Shown: positions 53,182-62,735, counted from the first letter of the stretch. The stretch is DNA of 64,000 nt from Paenibacillus sp. FSL R5-0623 (GCF_037974265.1 NZ_CP150233.1:5394001-5458000); one strand, 5' to 3'. Made by a program: numbers and translations. The notes: generated by a model not told the origin, from the sequence alone.

Positions 53182-53925
53182 TCACCCCGTTATTCGTTTC
53201 AGGCGTTTGGCTCGAATTGCCGGTTTGTGTACAACCCTCTTGCGTTCATGACGCTGGAGTCTGCGTTCTGCAAAGGCAAATCCTTTTTCAAGCACAATCA
53301 CAATGACATAATAGACCACAGACAGACTGATATACACTTCAAGTGCATGCGATGTAGCCGAAATTAACGTCTGCCCTCTGCCCACCATATCCATGACACC
53401 AATGGAGAAGGCCAAAGAAGTATCCTTCAATGAACCGATTAATGTATTGGCCATGTTCGGAAAAGCAACAATCAGTGCCTGCGGAACAACAATCCGCCGA
53501 AAAGACTGGAATGTGGTCATACCCGCAGCATAGGCTGCTTCCGTCTGACCTTTATCCACACTGCGCACCGCTCCGCGAAAGATCTCGGCAAAGGATGCCG
53601 CGTCACTAAGCGCATAGGTCACTATGACAAATAACAACGGGTCGGTTCTCGACAGGTCGATGCCAATGGGTTTGAGCAACTCTGGAAGTCCGTAATATAC
53701 CAGGAACAATTTGATCAGGATCGGTGTGCCCCGCATGAATGAGACGTACAGGGTAGCCAACTGGCTTAGTACCGGAATCCGATATAGCCGGGGAACGGCC
53801 AGAAGCACGCCGCCCACCAGTCCGAGCACGATGGAACCCCCCAGTACAATCAGTGTTATATGCAAATATCGTAGCAGTTCCGGGATGAACTCCAGAACCA
53901 ATGACAGATCAAATGATTTTCCCAT
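53182..53925 (-). CDS. tcyL: Amino-acid ABC transporter permease (TcyL-like)
   Basis: 247 residues. YVSFMRGTPILIKLFLVYYG, VDKGQTEAAYAAGMTTFQSF (EAA) and LKDTSLAFSIGVMDMVGRGQ closely follow what I recall of B. subtilis TcyL. The C-terminus has a basic extension (RLQRHERKRVVHKPAIRAKR). Second gene of the operon. Confidence 0.85.
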   Translation of the reverse strand: MGKSFDLSLVLEFIPELLRYLHITLIVLGGSIVLGLVGGVLLAVPRLYRIPVLSQLATLYVSFMRGTPILIKLFLVYYGLPELLKPIGIDLSRTDPLLFVIVTYALSDAASFAEIFRGAVRSVDKGQTEAAYAAGMTTFQSFRRIVVPQALIVAFPNMANTLIGSLKDTSLAFSIGVMDMVGRGQTLISATSHALEVYISLSVVYYVIVIVLEKGFAFAERRLQRHERKRVVHKPAIRAKRLKRITG

Positions 53926-53948
53926 TACCGCTGCACACCTTTCTCAGA

Positions 53949-54794
53949 CTACTCTTCAACCGTATAGTCAGCTCCAAGCCACTCTGTGCTCAGTTTGCCT
54001 AACGTTCCGTCTTCTTTGATCCCTTTGAGCGCTTCGTCCACTTTGGTTTTGAGTTCCTGCTCATCTTTGTTCAGAATGAAGTACACTTTGGAGTTGGAGA
54101 GGGCATCGCCTACCGTTTTCAGCTGAGCATCAACCGCCTTATTCTGATAATCAATGGCAAACTGAGTGCTGATGGTGGCATCCACCCGGCCTGTTTTGAT
54201 CTGGGTATTGGTATCCTCACCCGCTCCGGAATAGACGATATCAATCCCGTTACCGTTCGCTGCATTCCATTTCTCAGCAAGTACAGCCGCATTACTTGTA
54301 GCACCAACAATCAGTTTTTTCCCTTTTAGATCCTCAATCGATTTTACTTCCTCATTCTTCTGACTTACGACAATTTTATTTGGAAAAATATTATAGGCTT
54401 CATCATTAAACAGGAACTTGGCCTGTCTCTCATCATTCACTTCCATCTGGTGAGCGATCAGGTCAATTTTTTTCGTTTCCAGACTCAGCAGCAGGTTTTT
54501 GAAATCCATCGTGCTGAATTCGAATTCATACTCAGGCAAACGTTTGTCGATCTCCCGGATCAGTTCCACATCATAACCTGTTAACTTGCCATTCTCATCA
54601 ATGAAGCAGACATTTGGGAACTGTGTACCTGTTCCTACAATGATCTTTTTCACTTTGGTGTCGCCTGCTGCCGAAGCAGATTCTGAATCATTGCTTGCAG
54701 TTCCTGTGCTGCATCCAGCCAGTACCGCCAGCATTGTAATGAACAGCAGTGCTGTCCGGAATTTTTGAATCCCCCGTTTTTTAACCATTCCCAA
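53949..54794 (-). CDS. Amino-acid ABC transporter substrate-binding lipoprotein (TcyJ/TcyK-like)
   Basis: 281 residues. Signal and lipobox TMLAVLAGCS (Cys near residue 28). Class-II binding fold: IIVGTGTQFPNVCFIDENG, LTGYDVELIREIDKRLPEYE, LIAHQMEVNDERQAKFLF and DLKGKKLIVGATSNAAVLAE. First gene of the operon. B. subtilis has two such proteins (TcyJ and TcyK); only one is present here. RBS GGAGGAGA. Confidence 0.85.
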   Translation of the reverse strand: MGMVKKRGIQKFRTALLFITMLAVLAGCSTGTASNDSESASAAGDTKVKKIIVGTGTQFPNVCFIDENGKLTGYDVELIREIDKRLPEYEFEFSTMDFKNLLLSLETKKIDLIAHQMEVNDERQAKFLFNDEAYNIFPNKIVVSQKNEEVKSIEDLKGKKLIVGATSNAAVLAEKWNAANGNGIDIVYSGAGEDTNTQIKTGRVDATISTQFAIDYQNKAVDAQLKTVGDALSNSKVYFILNKDEQELKTKVDEALKGIKEDGTLGKLSTEWLGADYTVEE

Positions 54795-54983
54795 TCTCCT
54801 CCACAGGCTGTTATCACAGCGAATATGATGTGTACTCCCATTCCTCTATCTTATTAACAAACCATTCTTACTTGTATAGTCGGAATTAGGTTGAACAAAG
54901 AATATCATTACAAGTCATCTTAGGGCAATAACTAAACTAATAGGACATCCTGATATGGTTATAGGACTTCTCTATAGTACGAG

Positions 54984-55024
54984 AAAAAGCCATCCCCCAT
55001 ATCGATTGGCGGATGGCTTCTTCT
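54984..55024. terminator. Bidirectional terminator
   Basis: AAGCCATCC / GGATGGCTT (54988-54996 and 55011-55019) with T-rich tracts on both sides (TTTTTCTC on the minus strand). It lies after the 110-residue gene. Confidence 0.75.
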
Positions 55025-55086
55025 TGTATGACTCTCACTAATTATACTATTTTGGCGGTGCATCACTTGGTGTGTACACTACTCAT

Positions 55087-55419
55087 CTATCTGCGACTCG
55101 CCCATTTAATTTTACGTGCAACTTCCACTCGCTGTAATTGTAAGAGACCGATCCGTTCCTCAAACTTCTTGCGTTCATCTATGGAATGAGCGGCATGAAT
55201 CTGGTGGCACAGACCTGTCAGTTTGCTGTTGATGTAATCAAACCGTGTCCATAATTCCTCTTCAGGTGTGCGTTGCTGCTCCGTCGCCGTCTGGAATATT
55301 TTGAGTTGGCGGATAAGGGATTGCTGCCATTCCTGATCCTGAATTTGGATGGCAAAATGCAAAAGATCCAGATAGTCATCGATTTGCAACGAAACGCCGC
55401 AATCAGGTTTAGTGTTCAT
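55087..55419 (-). CDS. Hypothetical protein, 110 residues, helical
   Basis: Not recognised. AAGGAGAG precedes the ATG at 55419. Mostly helical: LQIDDYLDLLHFAIQIQDQE, WQQSLIRQLKIFQTATEQQ, FDYINSKLTGLCHQIHAAHS and a basic end (VEVARKIKWASRR). No membrane segment. Single gene between two terminators. Confidence 0.6.
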   Translation of the reverse strand: MNTKPDCGVSLQIDDYLDLLHFAIQIQDQEWQQSLIRQLKIFQTATEQQRTPEEELWTRFDYINSKLTGLCHQIHAAHSIDERKKFEERIGLLQLQRVEVARKIKWASRR

Positions 55420-55607
55420 CGTCGTCTCTCCTTATTTCAGTACTTGGCTGGAATCAATTACTTCTATCTTACAGGAACAAGCCCACTGAAAGCGAGAGCT
55501 GAACGATTAAATTTTGGAAAAATATTTATTTTTTTATGTTAAAATATCTTTACATTTCCATTAAGGTAAAATTCACATATGTTTGGTATTTGTACATATT
55601 AAATCTG

Positions 55608-55663
55608 TGACGAAAAACCCGTATTAAGGAATCATGACTTACCTTAACAAGGGTTTTTCGTCA
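55608..55663. terminator. Bidirectional terminator with long stem
   Basis: TGACGAAAAACCC (55608-55620) pairs with GGGTTTTTCGTCA (55651-55663); an inner TTAAGG / CCTTAA arm extends it. It ends the modAB transcript on the minus strand. Confidence 0.75.
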
Positions 55664-55692
55664 TGTTTTATATAATATGCACACATGCAATG

Positions 55693-56379
55693 TCAGTCAT
55701 TTTTTCCATCTCGCTGCTGTCTGGTCATCAGTAACATGATAAACGAGATGATGATAATAGAAACAGTCCACGCCCAGGCCATGGTCTGATTGCCCGAATC
55801 CACAGCGACATAGATTGCCGTAGGTACCGTTTGTGTTTTGCCCGGAATATTGCCTGCAATCATCAGTGTGGCACCAAATTCCCCGAGTGCACGGGCAAAG
55901 CCCAGGATGAAAGCGGTCATCAATGCTCTGCCTGCGAGCGGGAGGGAGATGTAACGAAAAACCTGCCACTCATTTGCCCCAATCGAACGGCCTGCATCTT
56001 CCAAATCCCGATCCACACCACTGAATCCCGATTTCATCGTCTGATACACAAGTGGAAAAGCAACCACCACCGAAGCAATCACCGCAGCCCACCAGGTGAA
56101 AACAACCGGTGCGGAGAATATGGCTTCAATCCATTGTCCAAACAGACTTTTACGCCCCAGTATGACAAGTAACAGAAATCCAACCACCGTCGGGGGAAGG
56201 ACTAGCGGCAGCATAAATGCCGTTTCCAGCAGAATCTTTCCCCGAAATGAAGAACGTGACATCTTCCAGGCTATCGCGATTCCGAGCACAGTGGCCACCA
56301 CGCTGGATAACAGTGCAACCTGAAGTGACAAGCGCACCGGTGACCAGAATACGGACCAGTCTATGGCGTTCACATTCAT
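55693..56379 (-). CDS. modB: Molybdate ABC transporter permease ModB (YvgM-like)
   Basis: 228 residues with five or six membrane segments. AFMLPLVLPPTVVGFLLLVI and the EAA loop VDRDLEDAGRSIGANEWQVF, then LPLAGRALMTAFILGFARAL and GEFGATLMIAGNIPGKTQT are ModB hallmarks. ATGA overlap with modA. No modC follows it: a terminator comes next. Confidence 0.93.
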   Translation of the reverse strand: MNVNAIDWSVFWSPVRLSLQVALLSSVVATVLGIAIAWKMSRSSFRGKILLETAFMLPLVLPPTVVGFLLLVILGRKSLFGQWIEAIFSAPVVFTWWAAVIASVVVAFPLVYQTMKSGFSGVDRDLEDAGRSIGANEWQVFRYISLPLAGRALMTAFILGFARALGEFGATLMIAGNIPGKTQTVPTAIYVAVDSGNQTMAWAWTVSIIIISFIMLLMTRQQRDGKND

Positions 56380-57248
56380 TCCGGAATTGTGAATCCGTAT
56401 TTCGCGAAGATATCGAGCACTCCAGGGGTTTGTAAATACGCATAAAATTGTTCGGCCTCTGTACGGTGTTTGGTTCCTTCAATAATGCCTATTGGATAAT
56501 TGGCTGGTGTGTAGCTGTTCTTGTCCACCTCAAACGCAATTTTCACCTGATCCGAAGTAAGAGCATCTGTTTTATATACAAATCCTGCATCTGCATTACC
56601 TGTCTCTACATATTGAAGAACCTGTCTAACGTCTTTCCCCTGCACAAGTTTGCTTTCCAGTTCATCCCACAGCTTGGCATTGGTCAGAGCTTCCTTGGCA
56701 TAGGTTCCCGCAGGAACACTTTCCGGAATCCCAATGGCTACCGTCTTGATGGAGTCGCTGGTGAGATCCGTTTCACTGGTTACTGTGTGGGTCCCATCTG
56801 CTGGCACTATGGCCACCAGTGAATTCTGTAGCAAATTCTTCTGATCACCCGATGCAATCAGATTTTCATCTACTAGCGCATTCATATTTTTTGTTGCCGC
56901 CGATACAAAGACATCAGCCGGGGCACCCTGTTCAATCTGCTGTTGCAAGGCACCCGAGGCGCCAAAGTTAAAATTAAGTTCTATATAAGGATTAGCTAGC
57001 TCATAATTGGTTTCAATCTCTTTCATCGCATCGGTCAGACTGGCCGCCGCAGAGATCGTCAGATCTACCGTTTCCTGCGGATCGGTATTTCCTGCTGATG
57101 AACTTTCAACTGATGCCGCTGGCGTTGGGGTTGTTTGTTCTGCACCTGTGGATGTATCCGTATTGCCCGTGCTTGCGCCGCAACCAGCCAATACAAGAGC
57201 CAGTCCCAGTGACATACTTCCCAACACATATCCGATTCTCTTTCTCAT
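56376..57248 (-). CDS. modA: Molybdate-binding lipoprotein ModA (YvgL-like)
   Basis: 290 residues. Lipobox LALVLAGCG (Cys near 23), a Thr/Ser/Pro linker, then LTISAAASLTDAMKEIETNY (oxyanion Ser), NFNFGASGALQQQIEQGAPA (second Ser), VPADGTHTVTSET, and VLQYVETGNADAGFVYKTDA with the conserved Tyr. Delivers molybdate or tungstate. First gene of modAB, downstream of the TTATA array. Confidence 0.94.
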   Translation of the reverse strand: MRKRIGYVLGSMSLGLALVLAGCGASTGNTDTSTGAEQTTPTPAASVESSSAGNTDPQETVDLTISAAASLTDAMKEIETNYELANPYIELNFNFGASGALQQQIEQGAPADVFVSAATKNMNALVDENLIASGDQKNLLQNSLVAIVPADGTHTVTSETDLTSDSIKTVAIGIPESVPAGTYAKEALTNAKLWDELESKLVQGKDVRQVLQYVETGNADAGFVYKTDALTSDQVKIAFEVDKNSYTPANYPIGIIEGTKHRTEAEQFYAYLQTPGVLDIFAKYGFTIPE

Positions 57249-57265
57249 TCATTTCTCCCCCAACG

Positions 57266-57311
57266 TTATCTTTGGTTATAACTAGTTATAATTGATTATA
57301 TCTAATTATAC
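57266..57311 (-). promoter_or_regulatory. 10-bp-phased TTATA array, candidate Mod operator
   Basis: TTATA starts at 57276, 57286, 57296 and 57306 and TTATC at 57266, an exact 10-bp period. The array spans 18-63 bases upstream of modA and includes TATAAT on the modA strand, so a bound regulator would cover the promoter. The divergent HTH/PBP gene is the obvious candidate regulator. Confidence 0.55.
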
Positions 57312-57485
57312 ACAAGACCGAAAAAATGGGAAGGTGATTAAGATCACATTTGATTTTTGTTATCTGTCCTATGCGTGTATTGCGTGTTCTCAGGTTTATG
57401 GCATCCCTCAATTAATGATATAGTACAAGAAACATTCATAACAAAACCATAATTGCTCTATACCTTTGAAGGAGGATCTTCACTT

Positions 57486-58529
57486 ATGACGGAGGAGCAA
57501 TCCTACACAACCGAAGAAATATCCAAGCTTCTCAAAATATCGAAACTGACGGTCTATGACCTGATTAAAAAGGGAGACCTTGTCGCATACCGTGTAGGTA
57601 AACAAATGCGAATTGATGCAACCGATCTGGAGGCATATAAACGTCGCTCCAAGCAACTTCAGTCCTCAGGTCAGCGTATCCCGACTCCTAATCAGACCTC
57701 GGCATCAGGGACCCAGCTAGGTCATGGTGATTCTCAGGGAACTTCCTTACAATCAACTACTCCGGTTGGGTCTGCGCATGCGAATACTCCAGCGAGTTCT
57801 GCTCATGCAGTGCCTGCTGTACCACGGCATCTGGTCATAACAGGTCAGGATGTCAGTCTGGATATTCTAATGCGCCATATGGAAAAACAAACTCGGGACA
57901 TTCGTCCGCTACGCTCGTTCATGGGTAGTCTGGATGGGCTTATCTCGATGTATCGTGGGGAGTCCGATCTGGTCAGCACCCATCTGCTCGACGGAGATAC
58001 CGGTGAGTATAATCTGCCGTACATTCGCAAAATTCTGACAGGACGGTCCTATGTTGTGGTGAACCTGCTTTCACGTCCTGCCGGACTGTATGTACAGCGT
58101 GGCAATCCGCAGAACTTGCAGAATTGGACCGATCTGAGCAAGTCTGAACTGAGACTCGCTAATCGGGAGAAAGGTTCTGGCGCGAGGGTTTTGCTGGATG
58201 AGCAACTTCGGCTGCACGGAATTCCTGCTGCAGGTCTGATCGGATATGAAACCGAGGAAACCAGTCACATGGGCGTAGCTGCCAAAGTCAGTTCAGGTGA
58301 AGCTGATGTCGGAGTTGGCATTGAGAAAGCTGCACGACTTGTGGGTCAGGTTGATTTTGTCCCGCTCACTCAGGAGCGCTATGATCTGGTCATGCTGAGG
58401 AAGCAAGGTAATGAAGCCTGGACAGAATCTGTACTGCGAATTCTCCAATCGCCGGAGTTTAGGCAGGAACTGCAATCATTCGAGGGATATGATGTATCCC
58501 GGACAGGTGAGATTTTGTACGAAGCATAG
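57486..58529 (+). CDS. HTH-17 / PBP-like molybdate-responsive regulator (YvgK-like)
   Basis: 347 residues from ATG 57486 (RBS GAAGGAGG). Residues 7-57 are an excisionase-type MerR helix-turn-helix (YTTEEISKLLKISKLTVYDL, GDLVAYRVGKQMRIDATDLE). A Ser/Thr/Gln/Pro linker of about 60 residues follows. Residues 120-345 are a periplasmic-binding-protein-like domain (SGARVLLDEQLRLHGIPAAG, VSSGEADVGVGIEKAARLVG). The pair with modAB copies the B. subtilis yvgK-yvgLM arrangement. It likely senses molybdate or molybdopterin status. Confidence 0.85.
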   Translation: MTEEQSYTTEEISKLLKISKLTVYDLIKKGDLVAYRVGKQMRIDATDLEAYKRRSKQLQSSGQRIPTPNQTSASGTQLGHGDSQGTSLQSTTPVGSAHANTPASSAHAVPAVPRHLVITGQDVSLDILMRHMEKQTRDIRPLRSFMGSLDGLISMYRGESDLVSTHLLDGDTGEYNLPYIRKILTGRSYVVVNLLSRPAGLYVQRGNPQNLQNWTDLSKSELRLANREKGSGARVLLDEQLRLHGIPAAGLIGYETEETSHMGVAAKVSSGEADVGVGIEKAARLVGQVDFVPLTQERYDLVMLRKQGNEAWTESVLRILQSPEFRQELQSFEGYDVSRTGEILYEA

Positions 58530-58600
58530 GTATACCAAATGTAGACAATAACAGCCCATACTCATCGTGTATTCAACATTACATCCTGCATATACAAAAC

Positions 58601-58630
58601 GCCTTGCAATGGCTGCAAGGCATTTTTTGT
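58601..58630 (+). terminator. Terminator of the YvgK-like gene
   Basis: GCCTTGCA (58601-58608) / TGCAAGGC (58614-58621), then ATTTTTTG. Confidence 0.85.
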
Positions 58631-58676
58631 TGTTTCTTTCTATATATAAACCTATGTGGATGGATGAATGAATTTC

Positions 58677-60749
58677 TTAATGTGGCAAATCGATCTCAAA
58701 AATGAATACACCATACGCGGGCATGTTGATCTCATTCTGAAGTGTTGTACCCGACAGCAACTCTTTGGCTTGTTTTTTAAGCTTGATAGCCACTTGGTGA
58801 TCCGAGTAGTTGAGCAAAAATACATAAGCTTTATCCTTACCGGAACGGATACCAAGCTCAACTTCGGAAGGTACCTCTACCAGGTCACCCACAGGTGAAG
58901 ATAGCCCTATTTCATCCAGGAGAGCATCAACGACCGGTTCATTGTAAGCCGCTCCATAATACCATACTTGCCCCTGACCTACCGTACGTTTGGTCAATGC
59001 AGGACTACCTGCATAATATTCGGATGTATACTCAGCCATGATCTGCACGTCAGCACGCTCCACATGAAGAACTTCATTAAATCCGGCCGTTGACGTTCCC
59101 TCCTGAAGTCGCTCACTCGCCCCACTCCATTGCAGTTTGGCTGCTGGAATGGTTCCTTTGATTAAGGTAAAGTCCTCTACGGTTACACCACACAACTCAG
59201 CGACAGCCCCAGGGAACGGCCTCATGTAACAATGCCCCTTGAGATCCTTATATCCGGTGCGCGCACCGAAAAACAGGGCTCCCCCTTGACTGACATAGGC
59301 TTGCAGAAGTTCTGCTGTCTCGTCTGTCATGATGGCCGGATGAGCATAGATGATCACCTTATAATCAGATAACGCTTCCAGTGTTGTCGTTGGTTGCAGT
59401 GTAACCATGTCCGTCGGAATATGACGATACTGGAGCTGCTTATACCAGGAGCGTACACTCTGTTGCTGAAGCGGGCCGTGCCACTCGTCCAACTCCCCGT
59501 CCCACAGGTTATCATAGTCCTGTAGGATCGCAACATCGGCTTGATATGTAGTACCTGCAATAACACGCCCGATCTTGGCAAACTCTTCCCCTACTTGCGC
59601 AACCTCGCGTACCCTTCTGTTGGGTTGATTATGGTAATCATTGATGCCATGCCAGTACATCTCGGTGCCAAATGTTGCCGTCCGCCAGCGGAAGTAGACG
59701 AGCAGATCTGTTCCGTGCAGAACAGATTGATACGACCATAATCGGATCTGTCCCGGTCTTGGCGTACCCATGCCTATACTGTCAACCCAGCCTCCTGGCC
59801 CAGACTGTTGTTCCATGACGCAGAAGTTCGGTGACATGTTACGTACGTTCGACAGTTTCATGCTCCAGGCCCGATCTTGTAATGAGTTATCGTCTGTCCC
59901 TGGGAAGATCGTGGCAAACTGCGGATACGAATCATAAGAGAAGAAATCCAATAAATCCTCTGTCATTTCATGATTATCCAAATGTCCAAACGTACCGTTT
60001 GTTGTGATCCATTGTTTCGGATCAAGTTCCCGAATGATGTCCACCTGAAGCTTGGCAAATGAAATCGTATTGGCTGAGATGAATCTCTTTTCATCCAATG
60101 CCAGGTGAGGATTTGGCGATTGACTAACCATATTTCGGGTAAGGTGAACCTGCTCCCAGTCGGTATAGGTCTGACTCCAAAATACGGTTCCCCATGCCTG
60201 GTTCAGATTCTCCAACGATTCATAACGATTCTTAAGCCATTCACGGAAGGCGACATGATCTGCCTCAGCGTAGAAAACATCCATATGACAATTGAATTCG
60301 TTATCGATCTGCCAGCCAATAAGAGCCGGATGATCTTTATAGGCGATTACCATATTGCGCACGATTTTTTCACATTGCTGTCTGAAGATTGGGCTGCTGT
60401 AGTTGGTATGACGCCGCATTCCGTGTTGATACAACACCCCGTCCTTATTTGCGTTTAATACTTCAGGATATTTGGATGTTAACCACGCTGGTGGAGTTGC
60501 AGTAGGTGTTCCCAAAATAACACTTAAACCATATTGATGCGCCAGATCCAGTGCCTTCTGGAAAAAACTAAAATCGAACTGGTCTTCTTCTGGTTCAAAG
60601 ATGGACCATGCGAATTCAGCCATCCGAATAACTGTGATATTCATCTCTTTCATTCTACGGAAATCGTCCTCCCACAACGCTTCCGACCAGTGCTCAGGGT
60701 AATAACAGACCCCCAATTTCAATTCATCCATTTGGATTGATTTTGCCAC
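58677..60749 (-). CDS. GH42 beta-galactosidase
   Basis: About 690 residues. MDELKLGVCYYPEHWSEALW, the acid/base Glu in IGWQIDNEFN, TPTATPPAWLTSKYPEVLN, the nucleophile Glu in CVMEQQSGPGGW and LRLWSYQSVLHG-type barrel end (here QIRLWSYQSVLHGTDLLVYF). A C-terminal trimerisation domain and beta-sandwich follow. No signal peptide: it cleaves imported galacto-oligosaccharides. Start is either GTG 60749 behind AAGGGGG or ATG 60731. Divergent from an AraC regulator that likely controls it. Confidence 0.92.
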   Translation of the reverse strand: MAKSIQMDELKLGVCYYPEHWSEALWEDDFRRMKEMNITVIRMAEFAWSIFEPEEDQFDFSFFQKALDLAHQYGLSVILGTPTATPPAWLTSKYPEVLNANKDGVLYQHGMRRHTNYSSPIFRQQCEKIVRNMVIAYKDHPALIGWQIDNEFNCHMDVFYAEADHVAFREWLKNRYESLENLNQAWGTVFWSQTYTDWEQVHLTRNMVSQSPNPHLALDEKRFISANTISFAKLQVDIIRELDPKQWITTNGTFGHLDNHEMTEDLLDFFSYDSYPQFATIFPGTDDNSLQDRAWSMKLSNVRNMSPNFCVMEQQSGPGGWVDSIGMGTPRPGQIRLWSYQSVLHGTDLLVYFRWRTATFGTEMYWHGINDYHNQPNRRVREVAQVGEEFAKIGRVIAGTTYQADVAILQDYDNLWDGELDEWHGPLQQQSVRSWYKQLQYRHIPTDMVTLQPTTTLEALSDYKVIIYAHPAIMTDETAELLQAYVSQGGALFFGARTGYKDLKGHCYMRPFPGAVAELCGVTVEDFTLIKGTIPAAKLQWSGASERLQEGTSTAGFNEVLHVERADVQIMAEYTSEYYAGSPALTKRTVGQGQVWYYGAAYNEPVVDALLDEIGLSSPVGDLVEVPSEVELGIRSGKDKAYVFLLNYSDHQVAIKLKKQAKELLSGTTLQNEINMPAYGVFIFEIDLPH

Positions 60750-60930
60750 CTTTAATTGCCCCCTTAACCTGCCATATTGCCTCCATTCTATTGGAACCTT
60801 CACAGATAATAAATGACAAGATTATGCGACTTATAATAAAATATTGTCATTGCCTAAGATTCAAATAACAGTAGGCTGAATCTATTTCAGTTCACTACAT
60901 AAAAATATTGCGTTTAAATGGAGGATGCAC

Positions 60931-61782
60931 GTGAAAGAACACCTCTTTCTCCCCAAGCCGGTTTTCCCCAGACATGTATGTTTTCCCGATTTTATTGGAG
61001 GGTACAGTGATTTTCCAAAGCATCATGTGAATCGGGAATATCAAACGAAAGATATCAACTTGGAGTATTGCTATAACCTGCACCTTGTACTTGACGGTAG
61101 AGGCTACTTGGACACTGGAACCACTTGTTATGAGCTAACGCGTGGACAGGGATTCCTCTATGGTCCCGGTCTCAGACAAACCTACTATTCAGATTCGGAT
61201 GACCCTTGGAATATTCGTTGGATTCACTTTTACGGCGTTCGTCTCGAAGAGCTGTTAAATGGAAAAGGGGTTGACGAGCCGTGGCTGTTCCAATGTTCCA
61301 ACCTCCCGGTGATTACCAAACTGATGGATCGATTACTGGAGCTAGGCAGAGGCTATCAAGTGGAGGACGAGCACAGTGTAGCAGCTACACTCTATGAACT
61401 TCTGACCCGATTGCAATCCGCTGCGAGCCGGATTAATGTTTCGCTCAATCACACTTCAGAGCGAATTCGTGAAGCAGGGAATTATATTCGTTCCCATAGT
61501 AACGAGCACATTACACTAGACCACGCCGCCGGGATTGCAGGATACAGTACAACATACTTTAGCCGAAAGTTCTGTCAAACGTTTGGAATCTCTTTCCCGG
61601 AATTCCTCTTGGAATCCAGACTACTACATGCGAAACAACTGCTCGCAACAACCAACCTTTCCATTAAACAAATTACGCTGGAAACGGGGTTCTCTCAATC
61701 AAGCTACTTCATCCGATGTTTTAAAACCCAGGAAAACGTAACACCTATGCAATTTCGAATGATGCACAATCATTTGTTATAG
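60931..61782 (+). CDS. AraC-family regulator with cupin sensor
   Basis: 283 residues from GTG 60931; GGAGG at 60920-60924 overlaps the ATG at 60925. N-terminal cupin-like domain (YQTKDINLEYCYNLHLVLDG, YELTRGQGFLYGPGLRQTYY) and C-terminal double HTH: TLDHAAGIAGYSTTYFSRKF and ITLETGFSQSSYFIRCFKT followed by VTPMQFRMMH. It shares a 180-base intergenic region with the GH42 gene. Probably binds a galactoside. Confidence 0.88.
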   Translation: MKEHLFLPKPVFPRHVCFPDFIGGYSDFPKHHVNREYQTKDINLEYCYNLHLVLDGRGYLDTGTTCYELTRGQGFLYGPGLRQTYYSDSDDPWNIRWIHFYGVRLEELLNGKGVDEPWLFQCSNLPVITKLMDRLLELGRGYQVEDEHSVAATLYELLTRLQSAASRINVSLNHTSERIREAGNYIRSHSNEHITLDHAAGIAGYSTTYFSRKFCQTFGISFPEFLLESRLLHAKQLLATTNLSIKQITLETGFSQSSYFIRCFKTQENVTPMQFRMMHNHLL

Positions 61783-61812
61783 GCACAAAGTTACTTCCTC
61801 AAGCTGACGTAA

Positions 61813-61846
61813 AAGAAGACTCTGCATACAACATGCAGAGTCTTCT
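61813..61846. terminator. Bidirectional terminator
   Basis: Perfect 15-bp stem AAGAAGACTCTGCAT (61813-61827) / ATGCAGAGTCTTCTT (61832-61846) with a 4-base loop, between the converging AraC and XRE genes. T content is moderate on both sides. Confidence 0.8.
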
Positions 61847-61857
61847 TCGGTCATTTT

Positions 61858-62091
61858 TCACAAATGTTCATTTGTATCTTCGTCCTCGTCAGCCTTATAT
61901 TCCAAAATATCTCCAGGCTGACAATCCAGTGCTTTACAGATGGCATCCAGAGTGGATAAACGGATCGCTTTTGCTTTTCCTGTTTTTAATATGGAAATAT
62001 TGGCGATCGTGATCTCAACTCTCTCTGCTAGCTCGGTAACCGTCATTTTACGCTTTGCCAACATCACATCAATATTGATTATAATGGCCAT
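61858..62091 (-). CDS. XRE-family helix-turn-helix regulator (YozG-like)
   Basis: 77 residues: IDVMLAKRKMTVTELAERVE, ITIANISILKTGKAKAIRLS, TLDAICKALDCQPGDILEY and an acidic tail. This is the short Cro/C1 type that pairs with DUF2975 membrane proteins (yoaS-yozG in B. subtilis). Nine bp separate it from the DUF2975 gene. It probably represses its own operon. Confidence 0.88.
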   Translation of the reverse strand: MAIIINIDVMLAKRKMTVTELAERVEITIANISILKTGKAKAIRLSTLDAICKALDCQPGDILEYKADEDEDTNEHL

Positions 62092-62100
62092 ATATTCACC

Positions 62101-62577
62101 TCAGACCACTAGGTCATTTTCTGATTTGATATCAATCGCTTCCTGTAACAATCTTTGGAGCACTGCGGAAAACACTGCAATGACCAATGAAGCAAAAATA
62201 GGAACCATTCCCATAAGAATGAGGCCTGGGGCATCATCTTTCTCTGCTACAACAAAAAGGAATGGCAACATCACAAAATAAAGACTACTAATTACAATAG
62301 CACAATATTTTATTGTTTTTAAGGATCTCACTGACATTAGAGAGAACGCTTCATTTTTGTCGATATAGCTCAGCAGACGGAATGCCTGGTACAGTGCAAC
62401 GATAAACGGAATAACTGACACATACATAATAATCACTATGGGGTATAGCGCACCTGCATAATTCGGATTCACCGGATTGTTCGCTAACCAGGGTATGCCG
62501 AATATGCATAAGGCAAGAATGGGAACACCAATAAGCAACACAGCCAATTTTAAAAAGATGGTTGTACCTCGCTTCAC
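62101..62577 (-). CDS. DUF2975 membrane protein (YoaS-like)
   Basis: About 158 residues with four hydrophobic segments: LKLAVLLIGVPILALCIFGI, YPIVIIMYVSVIPFIVALYQ, YCAIVISSLYFVMLPFLFVV and LILMGMVPIFASLVIAVFSA. RLLSYIDKNEAFSLMSVRSL between helices 2 and 3 is typical of DUF2975. GAGGTG serves GTG 62577 better than the GTG at 62586. Function unknown. Confidence 0.85.
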   Translation of the reverse strand: MKRGTTIFLKLAVLLIGVPILALCIFGIPWLANNPVNPNYAGALYPIVIIMYVSVIPFIVALYQAFRLLSYIDKNEAFSLMSVRSLKTIKYCAIVISSLYFVMLPFLFVVAEKDDAPGLILMGMVPIFASLVIAVFSAVLQRLLQEAIDIKSENDLVV

Positions 62578-62735
62578 AAAAAGCACCTCACTTGTTTTAA
62601 GTGATATGAATTTATCATAATATTTATCGTTTTACAATAAATTTTTATTGGAAAACAGATTTTATTTATTCTTTTGCCCATTAAGGAAGGAAGACCAAAA
62701 GATCCCCCCTCTTTGCTTCATTGATTCTTGGACAC

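Noticed and set aside
57276-57311. CRISPR-like reading of the TTATA array
   Set aside because: Repeats are only 5 bases at 10-bp spacing; there are no spacers or cas genes, so an operator is the better reading.
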